Below, one piece after another: positions 22,901-37,900 of a DNA stretch of 64,000 nt. The number at the start of each line of letters is the position of its first letter. The stretch's first letter is position 1. The position numbers and the translations under genes were made by a program. The notes below the pieces were generated by a model. It saw only the letters and a list, made by a program, of their open reading frames with translations, ran no database searches and was not told the origin of the DNA. The stretch comes from Marthasterias glacialis (lineage: Eukaryota; Echinodermata; Asteroidea; Forcipulatida; Asteriidae): NCBI GenBank assembly GCA_911728455.2, contig OU452228.1:24352450-24416449 (forward strand), read 5' to 3'.

Positions 22901-25900
22901 TAAGAGGACCATCTCTTAGAGGACCATCTCTAAGAGGGCCATCTCGAAAAGCACCTTCTCTTTGCGAACTGTCCCTAAACGGTCCTTCTCTTGGTGGACG
23001 ATCTCTGTGAAATGCTTCTCTTGGTAACCCTTCCCTAGGAGGACTATCTCTAAATACACCACCTCCCCGTGGTGGACCTTCTCGACGATCTCTGAATGGT
23101 ATTTCCCTCGGTGGGCTTCTCATTGGACGACCTCTTGGGGGATCACCTCTGAGTGGCCCATCTCTAAATTGGCCATCCCTTGGTGGACTGCCTCTATTGC
23201 CAATGTCATGTGGAAATCTACCCCTGTATGGGTGGTCTCTTGGCATACCATCTCTGTATGGACCATCTCTGAAGGGACCATCTCTTAACAAGTCTGGTCC
23301 TGGTGGTACATCTCTTGGTGGGGTTTCACTGAGGGTTTTCCGGAGCCGGGGATCTCTTGGATGACTTTCTCTGATTGGGTCACTGTCTGGCGGAAGGTCT
23401 CGGAATGGCCTTCGCACATGTTCTTCTTCCCCTGTACCAGGTGGACCTCGGCGTTCATCACGATCTCCCCCTGCTGGGAAAAGTTCCTCAATATCATCCG
23501 CTTCTCTAAATGGAGCAGGTAGAACGTTAACAGGTTCATTATCCGTTGAATTTCTACGTTCATCCATATCCATGAGGGGTTGGATTTTCTTCTCATCAAA
23601 TGTTGGAGGTTTGATTTCTAGGTTTTCTTCAAATTGTGTAATCTCTATCTGGACTTCAGCTTCAGATCCCTTGCCCTTCTTTTTCTTCTTCTGCTTCTTT
23701 TTCTTTCCCTGAACCTTTTCTGAAGCCTCATCAACAGGATTGTCTACAGCTGTAGCAGTCTCTGGTTGCGGGTTTGCAGCGACATTTGAATCAGCATGCT
23801 CTTTTTCTTTTGTCAACGTCAGGGGTTCTTTCTCCTCGGAATCTCCTGCTTCCTCAGTTGCATCAGAGGTAGCCTCACCGACTGTTTTTACTTTTGAATC
23901 ATTGCCTTTTTGCTCTTCAGGCTCAGGTGACATTGGACTCTCAATCTCAAGTACAGGCTTCTTAGTCTTGAGAATAGACTTCAGTGGTGCAGGTGGACAT
24001 ACACTTTGTTTTTCATCAGGCACATCACGGACTCTATCATCACGATCCTTCGGCACGGAAGGCCTTTTTCTCTCATCTTTGTCCCCAACTGGCAATAGAT
24101 CAATGGTTTCTGATTCCGACCCTGTCGTTTCTTTACCGCTCGACTCTGATCCAATTCTTGGATGGCTAGGGTCAAAGACTCTCATATCAATATCTTGAGC
24201 AGGGAATCTTCGGTGGTCGATGTCTTTCTCCAGTGAATGTCTTGGTTCATGAGAGTTTCTGGGATCCCCTGGATATGGCCTTCTATGATGAAGATCCAGA
24301 GGATGGTTAAAGATATGTTGGTCATCCTGCTGTTGCCTCTGGAACTGATGCAGGTTAAACAGCTGTTCAAGAAGTTCTTGATGTTCACGATGCGTCAACT
24401 CTCCGGAATGAAGTTGTTTTTCGGCCTGCATGGTGACATAGATAATTTAGATCCAATCAATACTTGTGTATGGTAGATCTGTCTCTCTATAGAGAACTCT
24501 GGTCATCCAAATCACCTCATTTTTCAAAAAATATGTGCAAACAGGGAAAAAGAAAATATTATGCATGTTGGGGCTCATCCACCCAGTGAACATCTTATAA
24601 CTGTATTCAGCTTTAAAAAGGATTATCAACAGTTTTTCAAACGTAGAGAAATGCCAGGCCTAACAAGAAGATACGGTTTCTATTTGAATTACTGTGAAGA
24701 ATGTGTTTACAATTGTGCTTCCCACTTACTTGTTTCAAGATGAAGGCATGCTTTTCTAACGAGAGTTCCTTAGGGATGCTGACTGATGGGTCGATGCTGA
24801 GCCGCCGTCTTGGCCCTCTGTCTCTGCCACCTGGCGACACTATTGGCCTCCTATTGGTCGGTCTACCATGTCCATGGTCTTTAGTCCAGTCAATGGAATG
24901 TAAGAAAGGCCGTGGTAGGGGTCGTGGTGGACCCCTTGGTAGGGGCATCAGTGGTGGTATGCCTTCGGTTGTTTTTCTGGGATGGTCATCTGATCGGCAG
25001 TCAGATTTCCTTTCGTCTTTAGTTTCTCTGTCATCAGCTTTATTCTCCCTGGTAAAGAAAAAAACTCTCACAGAATTATTGCACTGAAAAAGCAGTTTTC
25101 TTCCTCTGTCTAAAAGCAACACCAGATGACGATTTTATAACTTAAAAGATTTACTCACTATTAACTGAATTGTTAGGTTTTAATAGTTATTCAAGTTATC
25201 TGTTTATAACACAAATTTGCAATGTAAACTCTTCCATGATTTGAAAGTTTTGGTCAATACCTTGATCAATACATCAGATTGTTTTCCTGTTTATCTTGTC
25301 TAACGGTATTAGGGGGAATTATTGTCACCGAGAAAACAGGTTAATATTTAACCCTCCTACTCGTTGAGATTGAATGGTCAGACAGTAGGAGGGTTGACTG
25401 TGTCCTGTTGATGCATTTACCACATGATATCATATCACAGGCTGGCATAGGTAATTTATAATTCAAACCACTGCGGATACTACTGAATGGATAGACAGTA
25501 GGAGGGTTGTCTGTACTACGTCAGCATTCACAACTTATCATTTTGCATGTTGTCTTAGTTTTTCTATCATTCAAAACCAAAGTGGGTGATATTGAATGGT
25601 CAGGAAGGGTTAAAAAATAATTTTTCCTACGTGAACTTGTTGCTCATGTGATGCACATCATTAGAATAACTGAAATACACGATATTTCTGCTTTTATTTA
25701 ACACTAACCACAGAGCTATGGGTTTATAACTCTTTAGCACAATGAAACATTTTCAATGCGATTGTGGTTATAAATGCAAGAGCAGACATAAAATTTGTGT
25801 AAAAAAGGAGGAAATTGCCAACCACAGCAAATTTGAGTTCTGTGTTCTTCAATATTTGAAGGCACAAATACACATACAAAATGAGATTAGTTCTGTTCCT

Positions 25901-28900
25901 CCTAACATTTGACAGCATCATCTTGACTAATTATAACATCCAGGGAGATGCTACTTAAGTTTGGATATTGCACAAGGGATTGGTTGACAATTAAATGGTT
26001 AAAATAACAAATATCTTAGGGTTTGGGCCTCATATTTGTGGTTCATGAGGATGACATAAGTGACTGGCTCTGGCAAAATCCTAAACTGTGACCCAAATCC
26101 GAAAGTGAGATTTATGGATTGATTATAGAAAAGATGCCAGATCTGACAGCCACTTTGTCCTTCATTGGCAGCTGCTATGGCTACGGCTACAGCTGGATCG
26201 CAGTGTCAATCATGTGTTGAAGTATAGAATGTCTTTAGGAACACCCTTAGCAACAGCCACATCCGTAGCTGTAGCCTCTAATTTGGATACAGTACACAGC
26301 ATCTCATTTACCCAAATATGATCTGTTTTTTTGGACAAAAGGAGTGAAAATTGAAAAAAGTGGCTGTCTGATACAGCATCTAACCCTTAATTAGTTATCT
26401 TGTTCTTTATCAAGAAAAAAAAAACAAACAAAAAATAAAACCTAAACATTGTAAATTTTTTATCGATTTTTACAAATCTGGTATCAAACAAAATATTGGC
26501 CTAGAGAATCAAACTATTCCAAAATTTCACTTTTTGAAATTGGGTCAAAGATAAAGGTTTCATCGGGCCAGTCACATATGTTAAGTATTTCCATCTTTTG
26601 GTATTGCAAGTACTTCTTCCTTATGGGCATATTAAAATATCTTGAGTTTGGAGCATCTTAAATATTTGAATGTGACTTACTCTTTGGAAGATTTAGTATC
26701 AGATATTACTTCATCCAAGCGTGGACGTTTACTTGGAGCTTCTTCTTTAGTCTCGGACTGTTTGTCAGCATTCTTATCCAAAGTCTTAGAAGGCGAACTC
26801 CTCTTTTCAGATTTCCCTTTATTTGATTTACTTTCTTCTTTGGATTCTGGTAAGTTTTCTTTACTTGTGCGTCGTGCTTTATTTCTATCATCAATGTCTT
26901 TCTTGGGGGCTTCAGATTTCTTCTCGTCTTTTGTTTCTTTAGCGGGGCGTGGTATGTCTCGGCCGAACTCATCTGCTCTGTTGCCTCGTCTTGCAGCTGT
27001 GCGATTCCTGTCTGATCCTCGTGGGGACCGTGATCTAGAGACTGGGGATCTTGATCGGGAGCGAGATCGTGACCTGTTTGATCTACGACGCGGTATTCTT
27101 GGTAAATCTCTGCTGCTGGGGAGTCTGTCTTTTAACCTGTACCTATCTCTCTCCCTACTATCTCTCTCCCTACTCGACCAACTATCTCGCTTATCAAAAT
27201 CTTTCTTCGAGTCCCTGCTTGTCCTTCGTTCTGGTTCTCTAGAGGGTTTGTCTCTACTTTTGCTATCTCCTCTGGTATCACGCTTTTCATCACTTGACCT
27301 GCGGGGTGACCTCTCACTAGATTTGGTTTCTTTGGGTTTTTCCTGCTTGGCAGCTCCGTCAGATTTAGGTTTAGTTTCCACAACTGCTTTTGTGTCTTGC
27401 TGTTTAGTTTCGGGCTTGCTATCCTTCTTTTCGTCAGGCTTTGATTCTTTTTTAAGATCATCCTGCTGTTTGGAATCTGTGGGTTTTTTGTCCTTTGCAA
27501 CATCATCAGCTTTCTTGGGGCTCTTTGCCAAGGATTTAACAGGTTGGGACGGTGCAATAGTAACTGTACTCTTCAACTGACGATTTGACGCGGCAGGGGC
27601 AGGTGGTGCATTGGAGGGTACTGCATTTTGTGAAGTGGTTATTGTAGGGGTGATCTCTTTTGCTTTGTTTTGGACTGGAGGGACTGCTGCCACAGCGACT
27701 GGTGTTGGAGGCATTGCAGCAGGCGCAGAAGGTTGATCGGTGATACCACGAAGCCTTGGATCACGACGGGCTAGTCTAGGATCACGAGCTAGACGAGGAT
27801 CGCGGCTTACAGGCACAGTTCCCTGAAAAATCAGAAGGAAGATTGACAGCATGAAATTGTTGAGTTGTTACATCACAGGTTCTTCTCAGAACCACCGCAT
27901 TTCATCTCATAAGAGAGATTCATGTACATGCCTTCCTACACTTTATCATCATCATGAAAGAAAATAATTTTCTCAAAAACCAGGGTCCAATATCAGGGCT
28001 GCTTACTGCAGAATTACGTGCTTTAAAGGCCCATGAAGTGTTATTTTTTCACATAACATTTTTCGAGGCTTAATATATGATTTAATGTTTATACAAATTA
28101 ATATGAGTTGATGCCTTTTAATTTATCCCTCAAAATTTGTAATATCTGTTTTGATATCGCCTGGTGGCGTGCTTTCGTGACATAGATCGAGACATCGAAT
28201 GACAATGCAAACGCAGGGACAATGCACATTCCTGACCATTTAGCTCTGGTATGTTTCACTGCAGCCGTCCGAATTCGTCAGTATTTTGGATCTAATGGGA
28301 ATCTGTACATACTGAAACCATCTTTAGTAGTGTTGCAACCAGCAACAATATACCTCAATGACATTTTCCAAATATCAAGAGATTTGTCCAAAGAAATTAA
28401 GCCCATGGAGTAACATAAGTTTGCATACCATATCACATCCACACACATCGATCGCCGCGCACAAAAACCAGTGAGATTAACAAAAACTGAACCCACCTGT
28501 TGAACTGGAGGTACAAGCTGCACGGGCAGAACGGACTGCATAGGAGGCGTCACAAGTTGTTGCTGTGGTTGTGCCGACGCCGGTGGCATCGGTAAGGCTG
28601 GATTGAACGGTGGCATCATAAATCCTTGTGATACCATAGGAGGGCCATGATGACCAGGCATTCCTTGAGGTGCACCTGGCCACATCGGTGGTGGTACTGG
28701 CATTCCGCTAGGCCAGGTTACTGCTGCTGCCTGTTGTTGAAGCGCCTGCTGTTGCAGGAGCAGTTGTTCATTCTTCTGCTTGAGCTCCAGTGTCTAAAAT
28801 GATGTTTTTTAAATGGAAGTTTTGGTAAACATTTCTGGAGATTTTGCATTCAGTCAAGCAATCCTCACAAGTCATTTCTCATAATAAACTGGCCAAACAA

Positions 28901-31900
28901 ATCTGGCCACATCAACACCAGTCAATATTAAACCTACTCTGAGCAAACTCTATTAGCCCCCATCCCTCTTTGTGAATCTTCATCTGCCAGATTATTTCAT
29001 CTTTCACTCTCTCACTTCCTCTGACAAACCTTCATGATTACCTGTTCTTCCAGCTTGCTTTGGGTCTGTTGAAGCTCAAACTCCAGTCGCTTCTGCTGCA
29101 ATTGCAGAAGTTGCTCCTGCTTCTTAATAAGTTGCTGCCTCATCTCCATCTCCTGCCGTTCGCTCTCTTTCTTTTTCAACTCTGCCTCTGCTACTGCCGT
29201 CAGTGCTGTACTAGGGGTGGATGAAACTACCTTTGTCTCAGCTGGCTTAGGTGTTTCTGCACTAGGCTAGAGGTGGGAAAGGATTGGAAGTTCTCTGGAT
29301 CAATCAATAGGTCTACTTTAATCAATAGGCTCAAGCATTATTATTGCACCATTAACGACCGTCAACCCATTACCTTGAAACTTTGCAGCATTTTCATTGA
29401 GCCATCTTCTCACTTTATTCCCATTCAAATTGATTTTGTCAAACTAAGGCTCAGAAGTCATGACGGTTAGTCCTCTAATTTGTACAACTAAAAATTGCAT
29501 TTATGACTGTTGTTGAATGCAAGGCTACTGATAAGCACGGCAGAATCATGACGATAGACTTCTTAGGACTGATAGTCTCCTCAGGACTTTTTTGTGGTTA
29601 ATTTGGGAATTGAGGTTGGGGAAGGGAGGGGGAGAGGGATTGGGAAAATCCACTATGTGCAGACTTGCCTTTTACAGGCGTCTCCCATTTCAGGGCATTC
29701 GTCCCTTTATTCCATTTCTCCGTCTCTGATATACCCCCTTCCCATTACCCCTTCCCCAATTCAAACAAGGATAAAGCAAATTTTGTATACATTTTAAGTG
29801 ATAAGATTAAACCATCTCTTCGTCACAATAAATCATTACATAGGAAAAACTTTTACTATTTTAATAGCAGATATATAAAATATTCTCCTTAAAATGTATC
29901 CACCCAAGTTCATTCATGGATAAATAAAGGCACTTAGCAACAGTTAGGAATAAGTTGGTAATTATAGTACATCATTATTTGCAATAAAGAGATGGAATAT
30001 AAATATTTTAAGAAAAACATTTCAATTATGAAATAACTCTGGTTGAAAATTTTTGATTATTTATCAACTACACAAAAGTACATTTTCTAATACCTTTTTG
30101 ATAAATTTTGGATTAACATGAATAGCTGAATGCTGGCTTGCCGTTGGGTCTGCAACTACTGGCCATGCTGGATCCAACTCCTTGACTTTAAGATCCATGG
30201 CATAGAGCTTCTTGGGAGGGAAGAAACTGCTCCAAGTCATCCGCAATTTGAAAAGAGACTGTCTTGTTTTTTCGTCAACCTATTGTATTTGGTCACAGGG
30301 GGGCAAATTAATAAATTTCAACATACGGACTGACGACGACTAAACATAAAATGTTTTTTACACGATTTGTAATGACCTAAAACACCATGTAACATGTGAC
30401 ATCATCTGAAAAAAGAACCACAGAGCCTGGGGTTAATTTCACAAAGCCAAGATTGATCTTAACATGTGTATGGAACTTAATTGCTAAGGAAAGTGGGATG
30501 TCACAATAAAAATCACTATGGCAATATTGACAACTCATCTTTGAGGGACATGTTGTCTTCAGATTGGGTGCTTTTGGGCTCCAAAAAGCATTTGTCATGA
30601 AATGAATATGGTTGGATAGATATTTTAAAAGTAGAATATGATGATTCACACAATATATCCCTCGAAGTTGTGGGGTTTTAGTTTAATTTTGTGACAGAAC
30701 ACGGGCCGCCATTTTGTAGAACAAAATTTCTGACTCCACAAAATGGCGGACCTTCTTATGTTTTTACGTAGAGTGTGGTTCTGCTGGTAGTATTTCCTAA
30801 TAACTACTCCCAAATTGCAACACACTGTAGGTGTTTTATTGTATCAACAACTCTCAGAAAGGATAAGGAGCTATCCCAAACAGCAAAATCTTAAGCGATT
30901 TGAAGGCAATGGGTCCCTTTAAGATGGATCTTAGTACTTTGTGAAATCAAGACCATGACTTCCTGCAGGCATGATCTGTACACAGCTCAAATGAAGAAAG
31001 TATTAAATTGCATCGCACACTTTTTTAAATAAACTTTCGATATTAATAAAAGGGAACATATCTCAAAACTTGTTCAGCTGGCATGTCAACAATTCTTGAT
31101 TTTGTGTAGTTATTACGATTTATCAAACTGAATTTCTCAGTGTACTGCCAGAAAATTCCCTGGAATGCACAAAAGGTCACTCTTTTTGTAAACGAGGTGA
31201 CATGGTCTACATATTTTTGCCGTCGAATACGATTACAGTATCAAATACCAAGGCCGAGTTCCTCCTGACATGTTGGAGAAAACAGGAAATGTTGCAACAG
31301 ATCAAATGGCATGTGGTCCATTTCACATTGTTATACCACGATAATAGATTGTGAGTTCATATTGGTCGAGAACCAATCAAGTGATGTGTAACAAAGACGC
31401 TTGTATATGGCATGTGCGCTCAGGAGGGGAACATGAGTGATGTACCCAACGAGGTACACTACCTTGATAGTGCCAACCGTTGGTCATTTCCACAATATTA
31501 GAAATGGTCCCAGGTATGAGGTTCAAGCTTGAATGTATAATTTCTTGTTCAAGTGTTTGAATTAGTTCCAAAAATAATAACCAAATGCAATGTTCAACAA
31601 TAAACTAACAAAGAATCATAATTTATTTCACTTTTATTGTGTTTGTTTCTCAATCAGTCAATCTATTACCAGGTATAACAAAACAAGCGTTGCATGCTGT
31701 GTGATGGGGTTCCATGCCCCTCAGGAACAAATGGCACCCTCAGCTTAACCTCGGGTGCCATTCATCCCCATCACAGTGGTCACAACTGTAAACCGGTACA
31801 TGTAGAATGCAATTTGTTTGCTTTTCAAGGGTCTATTCTACATCATTCACCTGGCGTCACCACAACAGTAAATCTTGCTGCGCCATTTTGGGAGTCATTT

Positions 31901-34900
31901 ACCCATGTGTCATACTGTGTAGAGCACATTTTAGACGACATGCACGCGTTTACGCACTCGTCATATCTTCACATACAATTTCACTCTCAAAATGGCAGAC
32001 CATGGGCAGAATGATCTTGTGTGACATCAGTGCAAGGGAACCATAATTGATTTTTACCAATAACATTGGGAGCTTTTCAAACCAAAAGGAGTTACATAAA
32101 ACCCTGTGGACAATTTCAGAGCTGCTCAGAACACTAGCTTGCTGAGCATATTGAAAACTTGCTTACTAAACAATTAGTTACTAACTGAGAAATCACAGGA
32201 ATCCTTGCATGCGCGTCACAAACGGCGAATGTGCCAGGCTCAACATTTTGGGAGTCAACAGGTAAAGCGTATAAACGCCACGTCACCTAAAATTCGCACT
32301 ACACTACATAACACAGAGAGACATTGACTCACAAAATGGTGCAACTAAGATGACTGTGATGATGTTTTACTTGGCAGATGACTATACTAACCAATATTTA
32401 TCGTTTCAAAGTAGCTTAATGAAAGACTCAATTTCATACATCTGTTTAGCAGACAATATTGCTAAGCAAATTTCGATACTAAGAAAAATATTCTGCTAAG
32501 CAAGCTTTTCTATGCTTAGCATATTTTTGTGCTGAACAGCATTTTGAAACTGGGTCAAAGCAGAGCTGAGCTGTTTATAGCTTTTATCATGGTGCGGCCA
32601 TCTTGTTTTTCTTCCAAGCGAAACTATGCTACCAAACTAAGGCTGGAAAGGAAAATAGTGTAGTCCCTTTTTATAAAATGAGAATAAAAACTACCAGTGT
32701 CATTGGGTATACAGGGAATCTGACAAAGATGGCTGCAGTGTGATAAAGGTCTCTTGAGAGAGTTGCGACAACCTGCGATGAAAAGATATTTCTGGTTGAA
32801 AAAGTGCATGTGCGCACACAGGATGCCAGACTAGACTGCTCATTAGGTTGTGCTACATTTGAACCAAAAATGGCATCCAGCTAAAAAAAACTGGTCCCCC
32901 GTGTCACAACCCTCTCAATACACAGCTCCGAGTCAAAGTCGTCTTTGTCACTGTCTTCAGTCTAGAGGCATAGTGTATTTAGTGTGACACTTCTCAAGGT
33001 ACAATAGTTGTAGAGTTTGTTGGGGTTATTGGCAGGGTTTCAGGGGTACCACTGCACAACAATGAACAATCTTGAAAATTGGGGAGTTGTCTCTTCCGAT
33101 AGGTGTTACATTTAAAGGTAGAATACAGGATTGGTATTCATCCAAAACATTGATTAGTATCAGTCGGAAAGCTTACTGATGATGAAGTTCATACCAGTAC
33201 CAATCTTCCACAGAAATATTACTGTCTTGAAATACTGTCAAAGTCAAGAAAATAGAATTTGAAGACCCCAATTTTTATTGTGATTATAACAATCGGAACT
33301 AAGGACATGTGTTCACAAGCTGAAAAGTGTGCATGGTTTTTGACTATTTTCTCCCAACTCAGATGACGGATTGAGCCCAAATTTCTACAGGTTTGTTTTT
33401 TTATGTATATAATAAATCATACAAAGAAAGAACACTGCTCCATCAGCTTTACTTATCCTGTATTTCACTATGAAGAGAATTTACAGACTCTCCATCACCA
33501 CAAATGGCAAGCTATGCTTTCAACACATTTTTCTTACATGATGGTATACAGTGTTCCCCTGCCCATTCAAATGCGCGGTGGCTGGACTATAGTTCCCTTT
33601 CCAGTTGCCATCTGGCTCATTTTTTGTCAATATCACCACCTCACTGTCAAGATTTGCCGCAAAGAAATTACTGATCGAAAAATGTTTATTTTGTGTCTTA
33701 TGAGCTTTTCCTTCGACCTCTATGAATCAAGAACTCACAATTTGGAAGTGTAGATGGAATCATCACCCATTTGTGAGAGAGCTTCATTCTTGTCAGTCTG
33801 TAGGCTGTATAAATTTTGTTCTGATCACCATTTCTAATTGTTACCACCTCGCTCAATTTTGTCAGCCATGAGAACCACTGCAGTGCATTTACTTGTACAT
33901 GTACCGGTTATGAGTTCAACAAATGCAATACCTTATCATTAGACGTCAAGTTAAAAAGGGCCACCAGGGGGGCATCAAGGATCTTGAGGGCTGAATAGAT
34001 TTTTTTTTAAGGGTTGACAACAAGATTGCAAAAATTTTAGTACGTTTGATTTTTAAAAAAACATTCCACAACCTCCACTGGACACACCACTGCCGGCCAC
34101 ATTAACTTGATAACATACAACAAATCTAGCTTTAAATTACAATTTAAAAAGACAGTTCACTTCACAATCAAGCAAGTCCCTCAAAGCACTAATCTTTATT
34201 GATTTTAAGAAAAAATGCATCCAAGTTTACCATTAAAACGGAAAATATTTCAAATAGGTAAATAGGATCTTCAAATTGAAGGAAATCTTGAAGGAAAGAC
34301 ATTAGCCGCCAGTCTTGGCTGTTCATATCTAACCTTTTCAAACACTCCACAGAATGTCTGTACAATATTAGGGGCAAATGCATCCAGGTAAGCGCCCTTC
34401 ATGTTCTTGATGACGGAGTCCATGAGGTAAAGAACCGGTAGCTTTTCTGATGGCTTAGCCTGCATAAGTTAAGAAAAATGATTAACGACATGTGCACAAT
34501 GGATAAACTGAAATTAACTAAGTTATGAAAGAAAGTTTTCCTCTATTTGAAAATGACGGATCGCCCCAAGGGGCAACTCTAAAAATGGCTTCTCAACATA
34601 GCATTGGAATATTGTGTTCCCGCTCTGTAAAACCTTTCTAATTAAAATTAAAGCACATTGAAAGTCTTGAACAACTTGAAAGTCTTACCACATTTTCTCC
34701 CATCTTCCCTTTTTATTACAGACATGCAACTTTGTAATATCAAAAACAGAGGACATGACAACAAATTTTTGAAGTTTTTTTCAGATTTCTTTGGCACTAC
34801 TGTTGAAGGCGCGTGCAGTAACTGGGTTATTCCATTTACTGCTATAATCATGATGACATAGGCCCTTTGAAGGAAAGTAAAGATAAGGAAATCAGCCCAT

Positions 34901-37900
34901 CAGCTGAAAAGTTGCATGTCTATAAAGGGATGCAATTGAAATGTTATTATTAAAAAAAAATAGCCGATTAAAAACTCACATTTTTTAATGACTTAAAAAA
35001 AAAGCAGCTTTGAAATTTGTAAAAGCAATTAATTACTTACATTAATGAAAAAAATAAATAAAATGGTATTTTTTCTTCTTTGCCGACAAGACATGGTTGT
35101 CTTCTTAATAAAGACCAACTATGTTTGCAGATATCAGTAAGTGCAAAAATAAGTGCGTCAAGATTTCAATCTGTGGGAATTTTCATCAACTATGAATAAT
35201 TTTTTGCTGTTTTGATATTGATTCCCAAAATAAAGTTCTGCAAAATCTTTAGGAGTTATGTGACTGTAGCAGACAATGGACCCAAAGTATGGATTGGACA
35301 GACTTCTTCACCCGAAACAGCACGATGAAAATGTTCCACATTTAGCTGTTGCATCTTGAAGTGAAGAAACTATGCTTTAAGTCGCATTTCTTATCATAAA
35401 ACTCTTAAAATGTTTTCAATTGTGACTATGCCTAATGATGCAGGAACTCCAACATAGTCCCCAACTAATTGATTAAAAAAAAAATCAACAGGCAAGCTGC
35501 TACAAAGCCTGGCTTATCTTGAACAATTCTGGACTGCATTCAATACAATGGACCCATGTACTGATGATGCCACACTTTGTTTACACATGCACTTTCTTTT
35601 GGTGGGAACCAGGGAACGAGAGGGCTACAAGTCTGAAGCTCCCATAGGAAAGTACATATGTAAATAAAGTACAGGGGTCTATTTCTAGCCATGTTTTACG
35701 GTTGTGCAAATAATCCGAGTTACATTGAACTGAAAAATGGGGTTTTGTCCTCTCTTTCAAAAACTTTGTCAACTTGCAAGACGATATCACAGGCCACAAA
35801 TTAACTAACTACAACCACATTCTGTGGGTGTCGTTTGCTTTTGGCATGGTGCCTTTGGTAAGGTTGCGATTCATAGAAAAAGTGTTATTTACCATTGGAA
35901 ACTGCCCTGCTTCTTCAAGTGCACCATGTTAATACCACACAAGAGTCAACTTTAGAGAGCAACCACCACTCTTAAAGGAACTTGACGTGGTGAAGCTCAA
36001 AGCCACACAGAAATTACATATATTTTCATCAGTTTTTATTTGAAATAATTTTTTTTTAAATTTAGCAAAAATTCCGCTTGTGCAAATTTGTTTACTTTGG
36101 ATTCAACGTGTCACATAAACACATTTGGTGAGAAACTTTTTCAAACTTGTTGGGATCAAGTTCTGATGTAACTGTAGTAGTGTTTAGACAAGGTATGTTA
36201 TGAATACAAGAGGGAGAAAAGTTACAGCAGTTGAAAGTTATGTATAGTACACTGGGCAGGAAAGTTCCGTTGGCAAGACAGTTGACATTTATTTCCATAC
36301 TGTGTCAAGTGTAGCCACGAAAGGTCACCAAAGTTAAATCCGCCGTGAATAGACAAGATCGAGGCTTACAAATGCATATTATCACGATTTAAAACAAATT
36401 CTTCCCTTACATGGAAGTTCAGTTACTTCGGACCAGGAATTATATAACATGAAAATCAATAAGTCCGTTTCTTTGGCTTTGGTGCAGAGTCAATTTCTAA
36501 TTAAAAAAAAAAATCATTTTTTCTATTCCAGCTCTTTTAACACAATATCAGACATCTCGCACTTCCCTCTTATGTACTATGTATTGTAATTCCAGGCCAT
36601 TTACATTCTGTCCTAAAGATTCTTCAATCAAACTTAATTTGAAAATCAACTTTCTGTATTTAAAACAACTTCAAAACTGCAAAGCAAACCAAATTATCCT
36701 CGTCTGCACTAATTTTGGAAACTTTTGTGTTGTTCTGTGCAGGTTGAACCACCTACCAAGAGCTGTAACAATAACAAAAATTTGATTCCAGGGTCAAAGT
36801 TTGCGAAAAAAGGGCAGCACCACTTGGTAGCATTCTGCAATGGGAAAGTCACCATGTTGCCTTTTACAGCTGCCACCCAGTTGTAAAACCATCTCTCCTC
36901 AGTTTGGTTCCAGACAGCTTCAGCTTCAGATGTCCGTGTATGCCCAGCCTATCTGATGAACTTGGGTAGTCCCTTTTAAGTGGTTCACTTCAGCTGGTGT
37001 AGTTGTAGACAAGTGACTACAAGTATCAGCTCTTTTTCAAAGTTTGAAGTGATGTTTGAGCATTATCACTTTTTTTTTTCGGATGGAGTTCTTAAAATTA
37101 TTTTTATATTTTGCGAGTGCCACGGTATTTGACCAATAATATAGCCTACAAAACAAAAACAAACAACTTAAAATAAAAATTAACAAAGGCACACGCATCC
37201 AGGACTGGATCGAACCATGGAACAGCCTTACCATTGTTTTCTTTTTTCTCTTTTTTTCCAGTTTCAACTTCAGCTACAAATTTCTTAGTATATTGTACTT
37301 CTCAGTATTTTTTACACAGGTCCCTTCAGATTATCCTGGATGTGCTACTGCCACAATGACACAGACAAACAATAAACACAAGACAAACCGACAAATCCAC
37401 ATAACTAACATGGCACACTATTTTTATCCGAGATCAATTTAGTAGAGTGTTCATACAGTTTATAATGTTGATACAGGTATATTTGAGATCAAATTCTGCA
37501 GAGAGGATAAATGATTTAACCTTACGTTACGGTAGTCACAGCATTTGTTGCTATTAAAATTAATAAGTCACATCTTTTCGCGATTTGCTGAAATTTATTT
37601 TAAAAACATTTTTGATATTTAATCTGTTTCACCTTATGACAATAGCATTTTAAAATAATGACCCAATGTGTTAACGTGAAACCTACAGGTGTAGCAGCTT
37701 TTTAGTGCGGCAAGACCGCCACTACATGATCAGCATTGTGAATGGGCCCTATTGTGAAAGTGTTGCAATGACCAAGAATCACAGTTTTGCTATTAATGTA
37801 CATGTACACTCAACAGCCGGCCACTACTGGCCCTTGAGCAACACCATCACATATGAGGCCGCACTAATTCTAAAGCAGCCTTTTGAAACACATGTCATCA

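Larger units (their letters stand above)
30280..34333 (-). other. PCF11 intron 2, repeat-rich
   Basis: About 4 kb. Holds an interrupted 'cacaaagcac' foldback (30431-30949), foldback family copies at 31843-32045 and 32200-32370, a partial 'gcttaagc' element (32420-32565), a repeat with 'gcggccatcttgtttttctt' (32590-32730), and copy 2 of the 1764 repeat (32754-32925). No coding sequence supported; the open frame at 33403-33753 has no recognisable motif. Confidence 0.6.

Noticed and set aside
23740-24198. 152-codon plus-strand open frame
   Set aside because: Antisense of PCF11 exon 8, no independent support.
26642-27580. 312-codon plus-strand open frame
   Set aside because: Antisense of PCF11 exon 6; its Ser/Leu-rich composition is the mirror of the Arg/Lys/Asp/Glu codons on the other strand.
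33403-33753. 116-codon open frame in PCF11 intron 2
   Set aside because: No family resemblance, composition like random AT-rich sequence, and located among repeats.
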